A stretch of 34,981 nt of DNA from UBA1189 sp045654565 (lineage in GTDB: Bacteria > Bacteroidota > Bacteroidia > Bacteroidales > Bacteroidaceae): the NCBI GenBank assembly GCA_045654565.1, contig JAZONP010000136.1:1-34981 (forward strand), written 5' to 3'. Shown here piece after piece: positions 1 to 8,016 of the stretch. Every line of letters begins with the position of its first letter. Position 1 is the stretch's first letter. A program made the translations under genes and the position numbers. The notes under the pieces are model-generated. The model worked only from the letters and a program-made list of their open reading frames with translations, made no database searches and was not told the DNA's origin.

Positions 1-883
1 CGGTCGTGAGCGGCAAACGATAGGGGTAGCTGAAGGCATACTGGATGGGCAGGCGCATGTCGGGCGTGCCGAGTTGTGCCTTCACCGAGCCGTCGGCAAA
101 CTGCACCATAGAGTGGATGACTGACTGGGGATGCACCACCACCTCAATCTGTGAGGGGGCAACATCGAAGAGCCATTTGGCCTCGATGACCTCAAAGCCC
201 TTGTTCATCATCGAAGCTGAGTCGATGGTAATCTTGGCGCCCATATCCCAGTTGGGGTGCTTGAGGGCTTGCTCGCGGGTGGCGTGCTGGAGTTGCTCCA
301 TGCTCCAGGTGCGGAAAGGACCGCCCGAAGCGGTGAGCAAGAGCTTCTCGATGGGGTTGCCAACCTCACCTGCCAAGCACTGGAAGATTGCCGAGTGCTC
401 AGAGTCGACGGGGAGGAGGGGTACGCGGTGCTCAATGGCCAATTGGGTCACGAGCTCACCAGCCACCACAAGGGTCTCCTTGTTGGCCAGGGCGATAGCC
501 TTGCCTGCACGGATAGCATTCATCGTGGGGCGCAAGCCGGCATAGCCCACCATGGAGGCGAGCACCATATCGATGGGCTCGGCGGTGGCCACATCTGCCA
601 AGGCATCGGAACCGGCATAGACCTTGATGGGAAGGTCGGCAAGAGCCCCAGAGAGTGTCTTATAGTGGGCCTCATTGGCAATGACCACTACATCGGGCAT
701 GAACTTGCGAGCCTGCTCAATGAGTAGGTTGACGTTGTTGCCTGCCGTGAGGGCATATACCTCGTAGAGGTCGCTATGCTCTTCGATGACTTGCAGGGCC
801 TGGGTGCCGATGGAACCCGTGGAACCGAGGATGGCTATCTGTCGCTTGCGCGGAGTGTCGGTAGAGTATGTATTGGTGTTCAT
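1..883 (-). CDS. dxr: 1-deoxy-D-xylulose 5-phosphate reductoisomerase (C-terminus cut by window edge)
   Basis: Converts 1-deoxy-D-xylulose 5-phosphate to 2-C-methyl-D-erythritol 4-phosphate with NADPH, the committed step of the non-mevalonate isoprenoid pathway. The ATG at 881-883 opens a frame that stays open to base 1, giving about 294 of the usual 385-390 residues. The N-terminus has the nucleotide-binding glycine motif AILGSTGSIGTQAL (residues 17-30). Further on are the family signatures LLTASGGPFR, KITIDSASMMNKG (metal and substrate site) and HSMVQFADGSVKAQLGTPDM near residue 257. The gene starts 10 bases after the stop of the M23-like gene and is the last visible gene of the tsaB-murA-rimM operon. 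No defect is seen in the visible part. Identification is very secure. Confidence 0.97.
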   Translation of the reverse strand, partial: MNTNTYSTDTPRKRQIAILGSTGSIGTQALQVIEEHSDLYEVYALTAGNNVNLLIEQARKFMPDVVVIANEAHYKTLSGALADLPIKVYAGSDALADVATAEPIDMVLASMVGYAGLRPTMNAIRAGKAIALANKETLVVAGELVTQLAIEHRVPLLPVDSEHSAIFQCLAGEVGNPIEKLLLTASGGPFRTWSMEQLQHATREQALKHPNWDMGAKITIDSASMMNKGFEVIEAKWLFDVAPSQIEVVVHPQSVIHSMVQFADGSVKAQLGTPDMRLPIQYAFSYPYRLPLTT

Positions 884-893
884 GTGCTGTGTG

Positions 894-1760
894 TCAGAAT
901 GATATGTATTGTGAAGGGTCGAGTGCTACGCCCTTGTGCCACAACTCGAAATGTAAGAATGGTGACTTTAGCTTGTCGCCTTGGGTGCCTGCGTTGCCAA
1001 GCACATCACCAGCCTTGACCTTGCTGCCCTCGGTGGCGAGGAGCGTGGAGAGGTGCTTGTAGGCGGTGACGAGGTTGCCCACGTGCTGTATCATGACCAC
1101 ATAGCCATGATCGGCGGTATAGCCGCTCATGAGGACAGTGCCATCGAGCACTGCATACACGTTGCGGTCGTTGGTGGCTGCAATGTCAATACCCAAATGT
1201 TGTTCGCCTGGACGGAAGCCTTCGACGAGGAGCCCTCGCATGGGAGGGTAGAAGTGAAGGTTATCCATTTCGCTCTTGGGAAGGTTCTGTGAGGTGAGAT
1301 TATACTTCTCGGTCTCCTCGTATTGGCGGGTGAACTCCTTCTCTCGCTCCGTGCGCTCCATGAGGTCCTCGCTGCGCAAGATAGTGAGTGAGTCAATGGT
1401 GCTCACGGTGTCTATCTTGACCTCGCCACGAAGGATGTCCTGAATGTTCATCACATAGAGATGATGGCGCTTCACGGCATCGCTCAGTGAGTCGAGACGT
1501 AAGGAGGACTCCACAATCTGACGACGTACGTCAGGGCTGACATAGCCTGGCATCAGACGCTTCAGAGGGGAGTAAAACAGTAGCAGGACGGTAATACTGG
1601 CGACAATAATGACGATAGCCAAGAGATACAGACTGATGATGAATTGGGAGGTGGAGGTGCGATGCTCCACATCCTTACCACCGCGTTGGGTATAGATGAC
1701 GTCGTAGCGGCGGAAGTACTGTTTCCAAAATCCCTCTGTGTCTTTCTTTCTTCTGCTCAT
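894..1760 (-). CDS. M23/LytM-like inner-membrane protein, possibly without peptidase activity
   Basis: A 288-residue protein with a basic cytoplasmic N-terminus, one membrane helix at about residues 40-63, a periplasmic helical stretch rich in charged residues (about 75-160) and a C-terminal M23 (LytM) domain (about 175-285). M23 enzymes cut peptidoglycan cross-links with zinc. The zinc ligands His188 and Asp192 (HLGID) and His270 are present, as is the first catalytic His236 (AYKHLS). The first His of the usual HxH motif is replaced by Phe268 (SPFLHFELW). In LytM that His is catalytic, so the protein may be inactive or act as a regulator, as EnvC-type LytM proteins do. It lies between rimM (47-base gap) and dxr (10-base gap), all on the same strand. 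The fold is secure; the activity is uncertain. Confidence 0.9.
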   Translation of the reverse strand: MSRRKKDTEGFWKQYFRRYDVIYTQRGGKDVEHRTSTSQFIISLYLLAIVIIVASITVLLLFYSPLKRLMPGYVSPDVRRQIVESSLRLDSLSDAVKRHHLYVMNIQDILRGEVKIDTVSTIDSLTILRSEDLMERTEREKEFTRQYEETEKYNLTSQNLPKSEMDNLHFYPPMRGLLVEGFRPGEQHLGIDIAATNDRNVYAVLDGTVLMSGYTADHGYVVMIQHVGNLVTAYKHLSTLLATEGSKVKAGDVLGNAGTQGDKLKSPFLHFELWHKGVALDPSQYISF

Positions 1761-1807
1761 GGAATGTAAAGGTATAAAAAATACCCTGTTGCGCCCAGAC
1801 GATTAGA

Positions 1808-2326
1808 TTAATCTAACAATCCGTCGGGCAAATTAAACTTTATTAACCGTCTTTCGTGGTCGATGTCTTCAATGAAGGTCTCTTGGGCGGGGATAAGGAT
1901 CTCCTCACCATTGGGGCGCTCTACAACGAAAAGGGTGTTCACGGTGCTCTCATCCACATCGACGAGCTCTCCCAAGTGACCATGTGTGGTATCTTCAGTA
2001 TCGAAGCCAATAAAGTATTGCCAACTATACTCACCATCCTCGGCCTCTTCGGCATAGGACTTGGGAAAGTAAACCTCTTTGTTGGTAAAGATAGAGGCGG
2101 CCTCGTTGGTATCGATACGCTCAAACTTGATGAGGGCTACATTGTCACTCTTGAAGCGATATTCTTCGATGAAGAAGGGTACGAGGATGCCATCCATGGA
2201 ACAGATGAGGTAGGGACAATCGGTGCGGTCAAACACGTCGTCGGTGAACGTCATGGCCATCTCGCCCTGCACACCATGGGTGCGGGTAAACTTGCCTATG
2301 CAGTATACTTCTTCGGGTCGTATCAT
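1808..2326 (-). CDS. rimM: Ribosome maturation factor RimM
   Basis: RimM binds ribosomal protein S19 and helps assemble the head of the 30S subunit. The 172-residue product has the usual size and two domains: an N-terminal RimM beta-barrel starting with IGKFTRTHGVQGEM (about residues 10-23) and a C-terminal PRC-barrel (about 100-170) ending in the typical IKFNLPDGLLD. The ATG overlaps the murA stop by four bases (ATGA at 2323-2326), which indicates translational coupling and fixes the start. The product is acidic, as is common for this family in Bacteroidales. No anomaly seen. Confidence 0.96.
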   Translation of the reverse strand: MIRPEEVYCIGKFTRTHGVQGEMAMTFTDDVFDRTDCPYLICSMDGILVPFFIEEYRFKSDNVALIKFERIDTNEAASIFTNKEVYFPKSYAEEAEDGEYSWQYFIGFDTEDTTHGHLGELVDVDESTVNTLFVVERPNGEEILIPAQETFIEDIDHERRLIKFNLPDGLLD

Positions 2327-3633
2327 AGTTCTACACGAGTTATGCGTGCTCCAAGGCGGTTGAGACGCTCGTCAATGTTTTGGTATCCACGGTCTATCTG
2401 GTCGATGCGGTCGATACGGCTGGTGCCTTCGGCACTCATAGCAGCGATGAGCAGGGCGATACCGGCACGGATGTCGGGAGAAGTCATGGTGTGACCCTTC
2501 AGGCTGATGGCGTGGTTGTGGCCATTGACGACGGCGCGGTGGGGATCGCATAGGATAATCTGGGCACCCATCTCGATGAGCTTGTCCACGAAGAAGAGTC
2601 GGCTCTCGAACATTTTCTGATGGATGAGTACGCTACCCTTGGCTTGTATGGCAGTGACGAGCAGTACACTCAAGAGGTCGGGCGTGAGACCGGGCCATGG
2701 AGCATCGGCAATATTCATGATAGAGCCATCGATAAACGACTCAATCTGATAGTGCTCCTGACGGGGGATATAGAGGTCGTCGCCGCGCTCCTCGATGATG
2801 ATGCCGAGGCGACGGAAACTATCGGGGATGATGCCGAGGTTCTCGATGGAGGCTCCCTTGATGGTGAGCTCGCTACGGGTCATAGCGGCCATACCGATAA
2901 AGCTGCCTACCTCAATCATGTCGGGGAGCACGGTGTGCTCGCATCCATGCAACTCCTCCACGCCAGTGATGACGAGGCGGTTGCTGGCGATGCCGTCAAT
3001 CTTGGCTCCCATGCGGCAGAGCATGCGGCAGAGCTGCTGAATGTAGGGCTCGCAGGCTGCATTATAAATGGTTGTGGTACCCTGAGCCAATACGGCGGCC
3101 ATGATGATGTTTGCCGTGCCGGTCACCGAGGCTTCATCGAGCAGCATGTAAGTACCATTGAGTTGGTCGGCCTTGAGCTCATATACCCCACGATCCTCGT
3201 TGTAGGCGAAGGAGGCGCCGAGCTTCATGAGACCCACGAAGTGGGTGTCGAGACGTCGGCGGCCTATCTTGTCGCCACCAGGCTTGCTGATGAGTACACG
3301 GCCAAAGCGTGCGAGGATGGGACCCATAAGCATCACTGAACCACGTAAGCTGGAACATAGCTTGAGGAACTCATCGCTCTCGAGGTAGCTTGCATCGATA
3401 TTGGTGGCTTGGAAACTGAAACTTCCCATACCAATACGCTCTACCACAACGCCCATCGAACGCATCATGGTGATGAGGTTGTTCACATCAAGGATGTCGG
3501 GAATGTTGTTGATCGTCACCTTTTCTCGTGTGAGCAAGGTGGCACAAAGTACTTGAAGTACTTCGTTCTTTGCTCCTTGTGGAGTTATCTCTCCTTGCAG
3601 ACGATGTCCGCCTTCGATGATGAATGAAGCCAT
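2323..3633 (-). CDS. murA: UDP-N-acetylglucosamine 1-carboxyvinyltransferase with natural Cys-to-Asp change
   Basis: Transfers enolpyruvate from PEP to UDP-GlcNAc, the first committed step of peptidoglycan synthesis. The 436-residue length is slightly above the E. coli enzyme. Lys22-Asn23 (GAKNEVL) are the conserved active-site pair, and a PEP/UDP-GlcNAc loop motif SKPGGDKIGRRRLDTH covers residues 116-131. In E. coli the loop residue Cys115, which fosfomycin alkylates, lies in PGGC; here it is Asp121 (codon GAC, minus strand, 3271-3273). Asp at this position is known in naturally fosfomycin-insensitive MurA of Mycobacterium and Chlamydia. The general-base Asp appears kept in PWPGLTPDLLS. The gene follows DUF4290 after a repeat-filled 97-base gap and overlaps rimM by four bases. 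Confidence 0.97.
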   Translation of the reverse strand: MASFIIEGGHRLQGEITPQGAKNEVLQVLCATLLTREKVTINNIPDILDVNNLITMMRSMGVVVERIGMGSFSFQATNIDASYLESDEFLKLCSSLRGSVMLMGPILARFGRVLISKPGGDKIGRRRLDTHFVGLMKLGASFAYNEDRGVYELKADQLNGTYMLLDEASVTGTANIIMAAVLAQGTTTIYNAACEPYIQQLCRMLCRMGAKIDGIASNRLVITGVEELHGCEHTVLPDMIEVGSFIGMAAMTRSELTIKGASIENLGIIPDSFRRLGIIIEERGDDLYIPRQEHYQIESFIDGSIMNIADAPWPGLTPDLLSVLLVTAIQAKGSVLIHQKMFESRLFFVDKLIEMGAQIILCDPHRAVVNGHNHAISLKGHTMTSPDIRAGIALLIAAMSAEGTSRIDRIDQIDRGYQNIDERLNRLGARITRVEL

Positions 3634-3640
3634 GATTTGA

Positions 3641-3729
3641 AATTCTGAATTCTGAATTCTAAATTATGAACTCTTGATGGTTTGTTCTGAATTTTTGATA
3701 AGAATTCATAATTCACAATTCTGAATTTA
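3641..3729. repeat. Inverted-repeat element made of 7-bp units between DUF4290 gene and murA
   Basis: The gap between the two genes is almost wholly occupied by two arms, 3641-3673 and 3702-3729. Each is built from a degenerate heptamer AATTCTG. The reverse complement of the right arm matches the left over about 26 positions with about five mismatches, so the transcript could fold into a long A/U-rich hairpin with a loop of about 28 bases. It abuts the start of murA (3633) and the stop of the DUF4290 gene (3731). It may act as an mRNA processing or attenuation site inside the operon; that is inference. Confidence 0.8.
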
Positions 3730-3730
3730 T

Positions 3731-4339
3731 TTAATATTTCTTCTTGTTCTTTTTCTTTTGGTTCTTGCCGTTTGGCTTGAACTGTTGTTGGGGGGCACGG
3801 TAGACACCGAGGTTGAGCTTTTCTTCGTTTAGGTTGATCTGGCCGTTTGAATAGTCTCGTATGTCTTCGACAATCTTGCTGTCCTCAACACCATCCTTGT
3901 TCCACAAAACGTAATCTTTCTTCATCTGTGCAGCGATGAGACGTAATAGTTCGTCGCGCTCCTCGCCTTCGGGCATCTCGCATGCCTTTTTCATCATCTT
4001 TTCAATGCAACGGCCATAGTGGCGGTAGCGGATATTGTCTTTGGGGTAGGGGAGTCGCTCGGGAGTGGGATGCATGGTGGCGGGGTCGGCAAGCTCGTAG
4101 GGGTAGTCGATGTCGAGCTTGAAGTCGGCCATCACGGCAAGGTGGTCCCACAATTTGTGGTTAAACTCTGCCACGTCGCGCAACTGGGGGAACATGTTGC
4201 CCATCACAGCAATGATGGTGTTGGCGCAACGCTGACGTTCGGTACGGTCCTCAATCGTGAGAGCATGGTCGACCATCTTCTGTACGGCACGGCCATACTC
4301 GGGTAGCGGCAACGCTTTTTCTTGGGTGTTGTATTTCAT
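3731..4339 (-). CDS. DUF4290 family protein
   Basis: A 202-residue soluble protein of unknown function. The DUF4290 family is typical of Bacteroidetes and regularly lies next to murA, as here. The protein begins MKYNTQEKALPLPEYGR, is mostly helical with no signal peptide or membrane segment, and ends in a strongly basic Lys/Asn tail (GKNQKKKNKKKY) that may bind nucleic acid or another acidic surface. It starts 6 bases after the tsaB stop, so the two are co-transcribed. The family assignment is from memory of sequence and context. Confidence 0.85.
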   Translation of the reverse strand: MKYNTQEKALPLPEYGRAVQKMVDHALTIEDRTERQRCANTIIAVMGNMFPQLRDVAEFNHKLWDHLAVMADFKLDIDYPYELADPATMHPTPERLPYPKDNIRYRHYGRCIEKMMKKACEMPEGEERDELLRLIAAQMKKDYVLWNKDGVEDSKIVEDIRDYSNGQINLNEEKLNLGVYRAPQQQFKPNGKNQKKKNKKKY

Positions 4340-4345
4340 TGTTTC

Positions 4346-5038
4346 TCAAAAAACTTTATTCTTTGCTACTGTAGCCACAAACTCTTTCAAGTAGAAGGGC
4401 TCAAAGTAGGCTACATCTTGGAACGATTCGTTCATAAACTCTCTGTCGGCCAAAGGGAACATCCAACGTGCGAGGGGCTCGATGCCGTCGATGAAGCGGG
4501 CGTTGGGGTGCTTGATGACCTCCTTGCACTTGGCTGCACCGTTACCGAAGAAGTATACGGGAGCCTTGTCGAGATACTCCTTATAGGAGTCACCATCGAT
4601 GATGTCGGCACTCACCTCCTTCACCGCGTTCAATGCTCGATCGTAGATGGCGGAATAGACCTCCATACGGCGTGCATCAATCATGGGGCAGAGCAGAGCA
4701 TTCTCGGGAAACTCGTCCATGAGGAGCACAGGCACACTTAGCACCTTCAGCGTGGGCAGTGCGATGAGGGGGATGTTGCGCCCGTAGCAGATACCCTTGG
4801 CCATGGAGGCACCGATGCGAAGACCTGTGTAGGAGCCAGGGCCACAGCTAACAGCTACGGCATCGATGGGCTTGGCATGGCTGTCGGCCATGGAGAGCAC
4901 CTCATCGACAAATACGCCTAAGGTTACGGCATGTTGGGGACCATCGTGGTCTTCCTTTGAGAAGAGTACAGCTCCGTCCTCGCTCAGTGCCACCGAACAC
5001 ACGTCGGTAGCGGTCTCAATATGTAGTATGCAGGCCAT
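4346..5038 (-). CDS. tsaB: tRNA threonylcarbamoyladenosine biosynthesis protein TsaB
   Basis: TsaB is a non-catalytic ASKHA-fold partner of TsaD and TsaE in making t6A at position 37 of ANN-decoding tRNAs. The 230-residue product begins MACILHIETATDVCSVALSEDG and contains AVSCGPGSYTGLRIGASMAKG, the family signature, in the middle. An in-frame ATG ten codons further upstream (5068) is rejected: it would add an unlikely leader and overlap the promoter box at 5066-5073. This is the first gene of the operon leading to dxr. Confidence 0.95.
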   Translation of the reverse strand: MACILHIETATDVCSVALSEDGAVLFSKEDHDGPQHAVTLGVFVDEVLSMADSHAKPIDAVAVSCGPGSYTGLRIGASMAKGICYGRNIPLIALPTLKVLSVPVLLMDEFPENALLCPMIDARRMEVYSAIYDRALNAVKEVSADIIDGDSYKEYLDKAPVYFFGNGAAKCKEVIKHPNARFIDGIEPLARWMFPLADREFMNESFQDVAYFEPFYLKEFVATVAKNKVF

Positions 5039-5065
5039 ATCTATACAATATATACTAATAAGTTG

Positions 5066-5073
5066 CAAATTTA
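5066..5073 (-). promoter_or_regulatory. Putative -7 promoter box for the tsaB-dxr operon
   Basis: Read on the minus strand this is TAAATTTG, an exact match to the Bacteroidetes -7 consensus TAnnTTTG, 27 bases before the tsaB ATG. No clear TTTG was found at the expected -33 distance; the region there is T-rich. Transcription would start about 20 bases ahead of tsaB. Confidence 0.5.
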
Positions 5074-5225
5074 GCGAAAAAAAACGATTTAGTGAAGGTT
5101 ATGCCTGTTTACTTGTGATTTCTTTTACTTTTAAGGAGATTTATGGGAAATTATTTTTTCAATTGGAGATTATTGTGTTTCTTTGCACTTTGTTAGCAAG
5201 AATAAACTAAAATTAGAATAACATT

Positions 5226-5399
5226 ATGAAAGGACTTTTGCAAAATTTGGGTATCATCGTTATCGTCCTTGCTGCTGTGTTGTTGATTCTTAGCCATCTC
5301 TTGGGTTGGAACAACATAAACGCTATCCAGTTCGGATCATTTGGCGCGATGATTGTAGGTTTGGTGTTGTATATCTGGTTGAACAAGAAATACCAATAA
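5226..5399 (+). CDS. Small two-helix membrane protein, 57 residues
   Basis: ATG at 5226 and TAA at 5397-5399 encode 57 residues. Two hydrophobic segments are visible, about residues 8-23 (GIIVIVLAAVLLILSH) and 36-51 (FGSFGAMIVGLVLYIW), joined by a short WNNINAIQ turn and ending in a basic NKKYQ tail, so both ends are probably cytoplasmic. It is a lone gene divergent from tsaB and is followed by a perfect 10-bp hairpin terminator, which supports it being a real transcription unit. A weak promoter-like TTTCTTTG lies at 5178-5185. The function is unknown; I did not recognise a named family. Confidence 0.75.
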   Translation: MKGLLQNLGIIVIVLAAVLLILSHLLGWNNINAIQFGSFGAMIVGLVLYIWLNKKYQ

Positions 5400-5421
5400 A
5401 CCTAATCGTAAGAAGAAACAG

Positions 5422-5453
5422 GAGAAGGGAGTGCTCGAGAGCGCTCCCTTCTC
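5422..5453 (+). terminator. Hairpin terminator after the small membrane gene
   Basis: GAGAAGGGAG (5422-5431) pairs perfectly with CTCCCTTCTC (5444-5453), with a partly self-complementary 12-base loop. The following bases are TTATATAG, so the U-tract is weak. It lies 22 bases past the stop at 5399. Confidence 0.65.
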
Positions 5454-5471
5454 TTATATAGCAAAGAGTAA

Positions 5472-5496
5472 AATAAGCCGTGAGTCACGGCTTATT
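5472..5496 (-). terminator. Palindromic terminator after rprY
   Basis: AATAAGCCGTGA and TCACGGCTTATT form a perfect 12-bp dyad around a single G, nine bases beyond the rprY stop (TAA, minus strand, at 5506-5508). On the minus strand it runs into TTTTA. It can also back up the plus-strand terminator at 5422-5453. Confidence 0.65.
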
Positions 5497-5505
5497 ATTT
5501 ATTGC

Positions 5506-6204
5506 TTACGACTCGCTGGGGATGATGAGCTTGTAGCCTTTTCCGTGGATGTTGATAATCTCTACAGACTCGTCCTCCTTGAGGTGTTTGCGGAGCTTAG
5601 TGATATATACATCCATACTGCGAGCATTGAAGAAATTGTCGTCGAGCCATATGGTCTTAAGAGCAAACTCGCGTTGTAGTATCTCGTTGGCGTTGGCGCA
5701 GAGGAGCGCAAGCAGTTCAGACTCTTTCGTGGTGAGCTTGGTCTGACGGTTATCGATGCATAATAATTGTTTCTGGGCATCGAAGGTAAAACGGCCTAAC
5801 TTATAGCTGCTCACCTCCTTGTTCTTCTTGCCATGTACGCGACGAAGGATGGCTTCGATGCGGAATGTCAACTCTTCCATGCTGAAGGGCTTGGTAATGT
5901 AGTCATCGGCACCAATTTTGAAACCCTCAAGGATGTCTTCCTTCAAGGTCTTGGCTGTGAGGAAGATAATGGGGGTCTCTGTGTCGGTCTGGCGAATCTC
6001 TTGTGCCAAGGTGAATCCGTCTTTCTTGGGCATCATCACATCAAAGACGCACAAGTCATATTTGTTCTTCGTGAAAGCTTTGTATCCCTCCTCGCCATCG
6101 GGGCAGAGGTCTGCTGCATAGCCTTTAGCATTCAAATACTCTCTCAACAACATGCCAAGATTTTCATCATCTTCGCACAGCAAAATGTTTAATTTTTCGG
6201 CCAT
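5506..6204 (-). CDS. rprY: OmpR-family response regulator RprY
   Basis: A 232-residue two-domain regulator. The receiver domain (about 5-120) has the acidic cluster Glu11-Asp12-Asp13, the phospho-acceptor Asp55 (VFDVMMP), Thr83 (FLTAK) and Lys105 (TKPFS). The C-terminal winged helix (about 133-228) has the OmpR/PhoB pattern ending IHGKGYKLIIP and would bind DNA as a dimer. It starts two bases after the stop of the kinase gene, so the pair is co-translated. Order and sequence match RprX/RprY of Bacteroides fragilis. The signal and regulon cannot be read from this window. Confidence 0.93.
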   Translation of the reverse strand: MAEKLNILLCEDDENLGMLLREYLNAKGYAADLCPDGEEGYKAFTKNKYDLCVFDVMMPKKDGFTLAQEIRQTDTETPIIFLTAKTLKEDILEGFKIGADDYITKPFSMEELTFRIEAILRRVHGKKNKEVSSYKLGRFTFDAQKQLLCIDNRQTKLTTKESELLALLCANANEILQREFALKTIWLDDNFFNARSMDVYITKLRKHLKEDESVEIINIHGKGYKLIIPSES

Positions 6205-6206
6205 AA

Positions 6207-7712
6207 TTACTTGCTATTTAACAATGGTAAAACGATTATAAACTTTGTTCCCACCCCAAGCTCGCTCTCGGCACGAATGCTTCCGTGGTGGTCTTGTATG
6301 ACTTTCTTTACGTAGGCCAATCCGAGTCCGAATCCCTTGACATCGTGGCGGTTGCCCGTGTGTACACGGTAGAATCGGTCGAATATGCGCCTAAGATTTT
6401 CTTTCTTGATGCCTATTCCATTATCTTGGATGGAGATGCAACACTTGTCTCCCTCGTTCCAAGTGTGTATAGTGAGGCGTAGAGGTTCCTCGTCTCGCTT
6501 GTACTTGATAGCATTGTCCATGAGGTTAAAGATGACATTCGTGATGTGCATCTCATCGGCATATATGGTGGCATCCTCGGATTCGATATGTGTGGTGATG
6601 GTACCGCCATTCTTCTCTACCTTGAGTGCGAAGATGTTGACAACGCCACTCAATAGGTCGTTGATGTCAATTTCGCTCATCTTCATTGAGCCTTTTTGGT
6701 TATCGAAAAGCGAAATCTGCAAGACCTTATCCACTTGAAAACGCAGTCGCTTGGTCTCGTCGCTGATGATGCCAGTGATGTGTTGTAGCATCTGGGGCGA
6801 CTTGGACACTGCGCTATCGGTCAGCATCTGCGATGCCAAAGAGATAGTCGAGATGGGAGTCTTGAACTCGTGCGTCATGTTGTTGATAAAGTCATTTTTA
6901 AGCTCTGTAACTTTTTTCTGTCTCAACACGGTATATAGCGTGTAGAGAAAGGTGATACACAGAACAATCGTGAAAAATAGTGCTGGTATCATAAAACGAA
7001 CAGAACTGAATATGTAACTGTTCACCGTGGGAAAATTAATTTTTAACAATCCCATCTTGTTGGGCGGATCGTTTCCGAAAAGGATCTGTGAGTAGGAACC
7101 CTCATCGCAGTCTGCCTTATAGTTATCGCTTCGATAGATCTCGCGTCCATTGCTTGTGTGTATGGTAAATTGATAAGGGATTTCTATACCATTGTGGAGC
7201 AACTCGGCTTGTAGGTCGAGGTTGAGTGCATGAAAATCGATACGTTGCTCAAGGGGGAGGTTGCTAGGGGTGTAGAGCATTTTGTATACCACCTCGTCGA
7301 TTAAGGAACGTTGGTGTGTATAACGGTTGCGTATGACCTCTTGTAGTGAGCGTGATGTCTCGGGGATGTTGGTCTCTTGCTTGGGGTGCTGTGGAATGAC
7401 GATGGTGCGCATGCCAAAAGATGAAACCTTGCCGTCGCTCTTATATTCGTATTGGCGGGTCACCACTTCTATTTTCTGACGACTGAGTAGCTCAGTCGCC
7501 TTGGCCTCTTTGGCGTCTTTTTCCAGAAGACGCTTTGTCTCTTGGAGCTCGAGCTTGTGTGCGGCATTGTATAGGCTGCGCTTCACCGATTCGTCGAATT
7601 GCTCATGGCGCATCCTCGCAATCTCGTTGATGTATCTCACCTGTAATGATAGCAAGGCGAGAAATGAGCAGCTCATGATAAGACCTAATATGATTGTGGT
7701 GTACTTTTTCAT
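6207..7712 (-). CDS. rprX: Sensor histidine kinase RprX
   Basis: A 501-residue membrane kinase. One membrane helix lies at about 5-25 and a second at about 236-263, enclosing a periplasmic sensor of about 210 residues with no recognised fold. The HisKA domain carries phospho-acceptor His281 (NNMTHEFKTPIS). The ATPase domain has the N box (NLMDNAIKY, 396-404), G1 box (DNGIGI, 430-435) and G2 box (GFGLGL, 460-465). All catalytic motifs are intact. It precedes rprY in the same operon. A 46-bp dyad lies upstream at 7748-7793 and may be an operator. Confidence 0.93.
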   Translation of the reverse strand: MKKYTTIILGLIMSCSFLALLSLQVRYINEIARMRHEQFDESVKRSLYNAAHKLELQETKRLLEKDAKEAKATELLSRQKIEVVTRQYEYKSDGKVSSFGMRTIVIPQHPKQETNIPETSRSLQEVIRNRYTHQRSLIDEVVYKMLYTPSNLPLEQRIDFHALNLDLQAELLHNGIEIPYQFTIHTSNGREIYRSDNYKADCDEGSYSQILFGNDPPNKMGLLKINFPTVNSYIFSSVRFMIPALFFTIVLCITFLYTLYTVLRQKKVTELKNDFINNMTHEFKTPISTISLASQMLTDSAVSKSPQMLQHITGIISDETKRLRFQVDKVLQISLFDNQKGSMKMSEIDINDLLSGVVNIFALKVEKNGGTITTHIESEDATIYADEMHITNVIFNLMDNAIKYKRDEEPLRLTIHTWNEGDKCCISIQDNGIGIKKENLRRIFDRFYRVHTGNRHDVKGFGLGLAYVKKVIQDHHGSIRAESELGVGTKFIIVLPLLNSK

Positions 7713-7747
7713 GCCACAAATGTATATGACCGCTCAATAAAAACCTA

Positions 7748-7793
7748 ATTTGTTAACATTTATTATGCTGTTTTATAAGCATAATTAACAAAT
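7748..7793. promoter_or_regulatory. Two-part inverted repeat upstream of rprX; the rest of 7713-8016 holds no gene
   Basis: ATTTGTTAA (7748-7756) and TTATGCT (7763-7769) are matched by AGCATAA (7778-7784) and TTAACAAAT (7785-7793), a 16-bp bipartite dyad with a six-base bulge on one side and an eight-base centre. It sits 36 bases before the rprX start, where an operator for autoregulation or a promoter element would be expected. It lacks a U-tract, so a terminator is less likely. In the remaining 300-base gap I see no convincing ORF or RNA gene. Confidence 0.45.
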
Positions 7794-8016
7794 GTGTTTG
7801 TTTTGATTGTTGAAAAGATAGGTAAATGTGTGATGTCTCCCCTGTTGATAGTGCGCCTGTGTTGGATGATGGGTGGATGGTGGCGGTCTGTTTGCATACT
7901 CCAGGGGGCTGGTAGTAGCGAACTGGGTTTAGGGGAAAGATTCCTAGGCTCTATATCTATGGTGTAGGCCGTTGGCTATGGAGATGAATAAACGAAGAAT
8001 TAAATTTTAAAGTCGA

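Noticed and set aside
257..727. 156-codon plus-strand frame opposite dxr
   Set aside because: It overlaps the conserved dxr core on the other strand; no independent signal.
2620..3339. 239-codon plus-strand frame opposite murA
   Set aside because: It is wholly antisense to a clearly real murA and has no family motif; long antisense frames follow from the codon use of the true gene.
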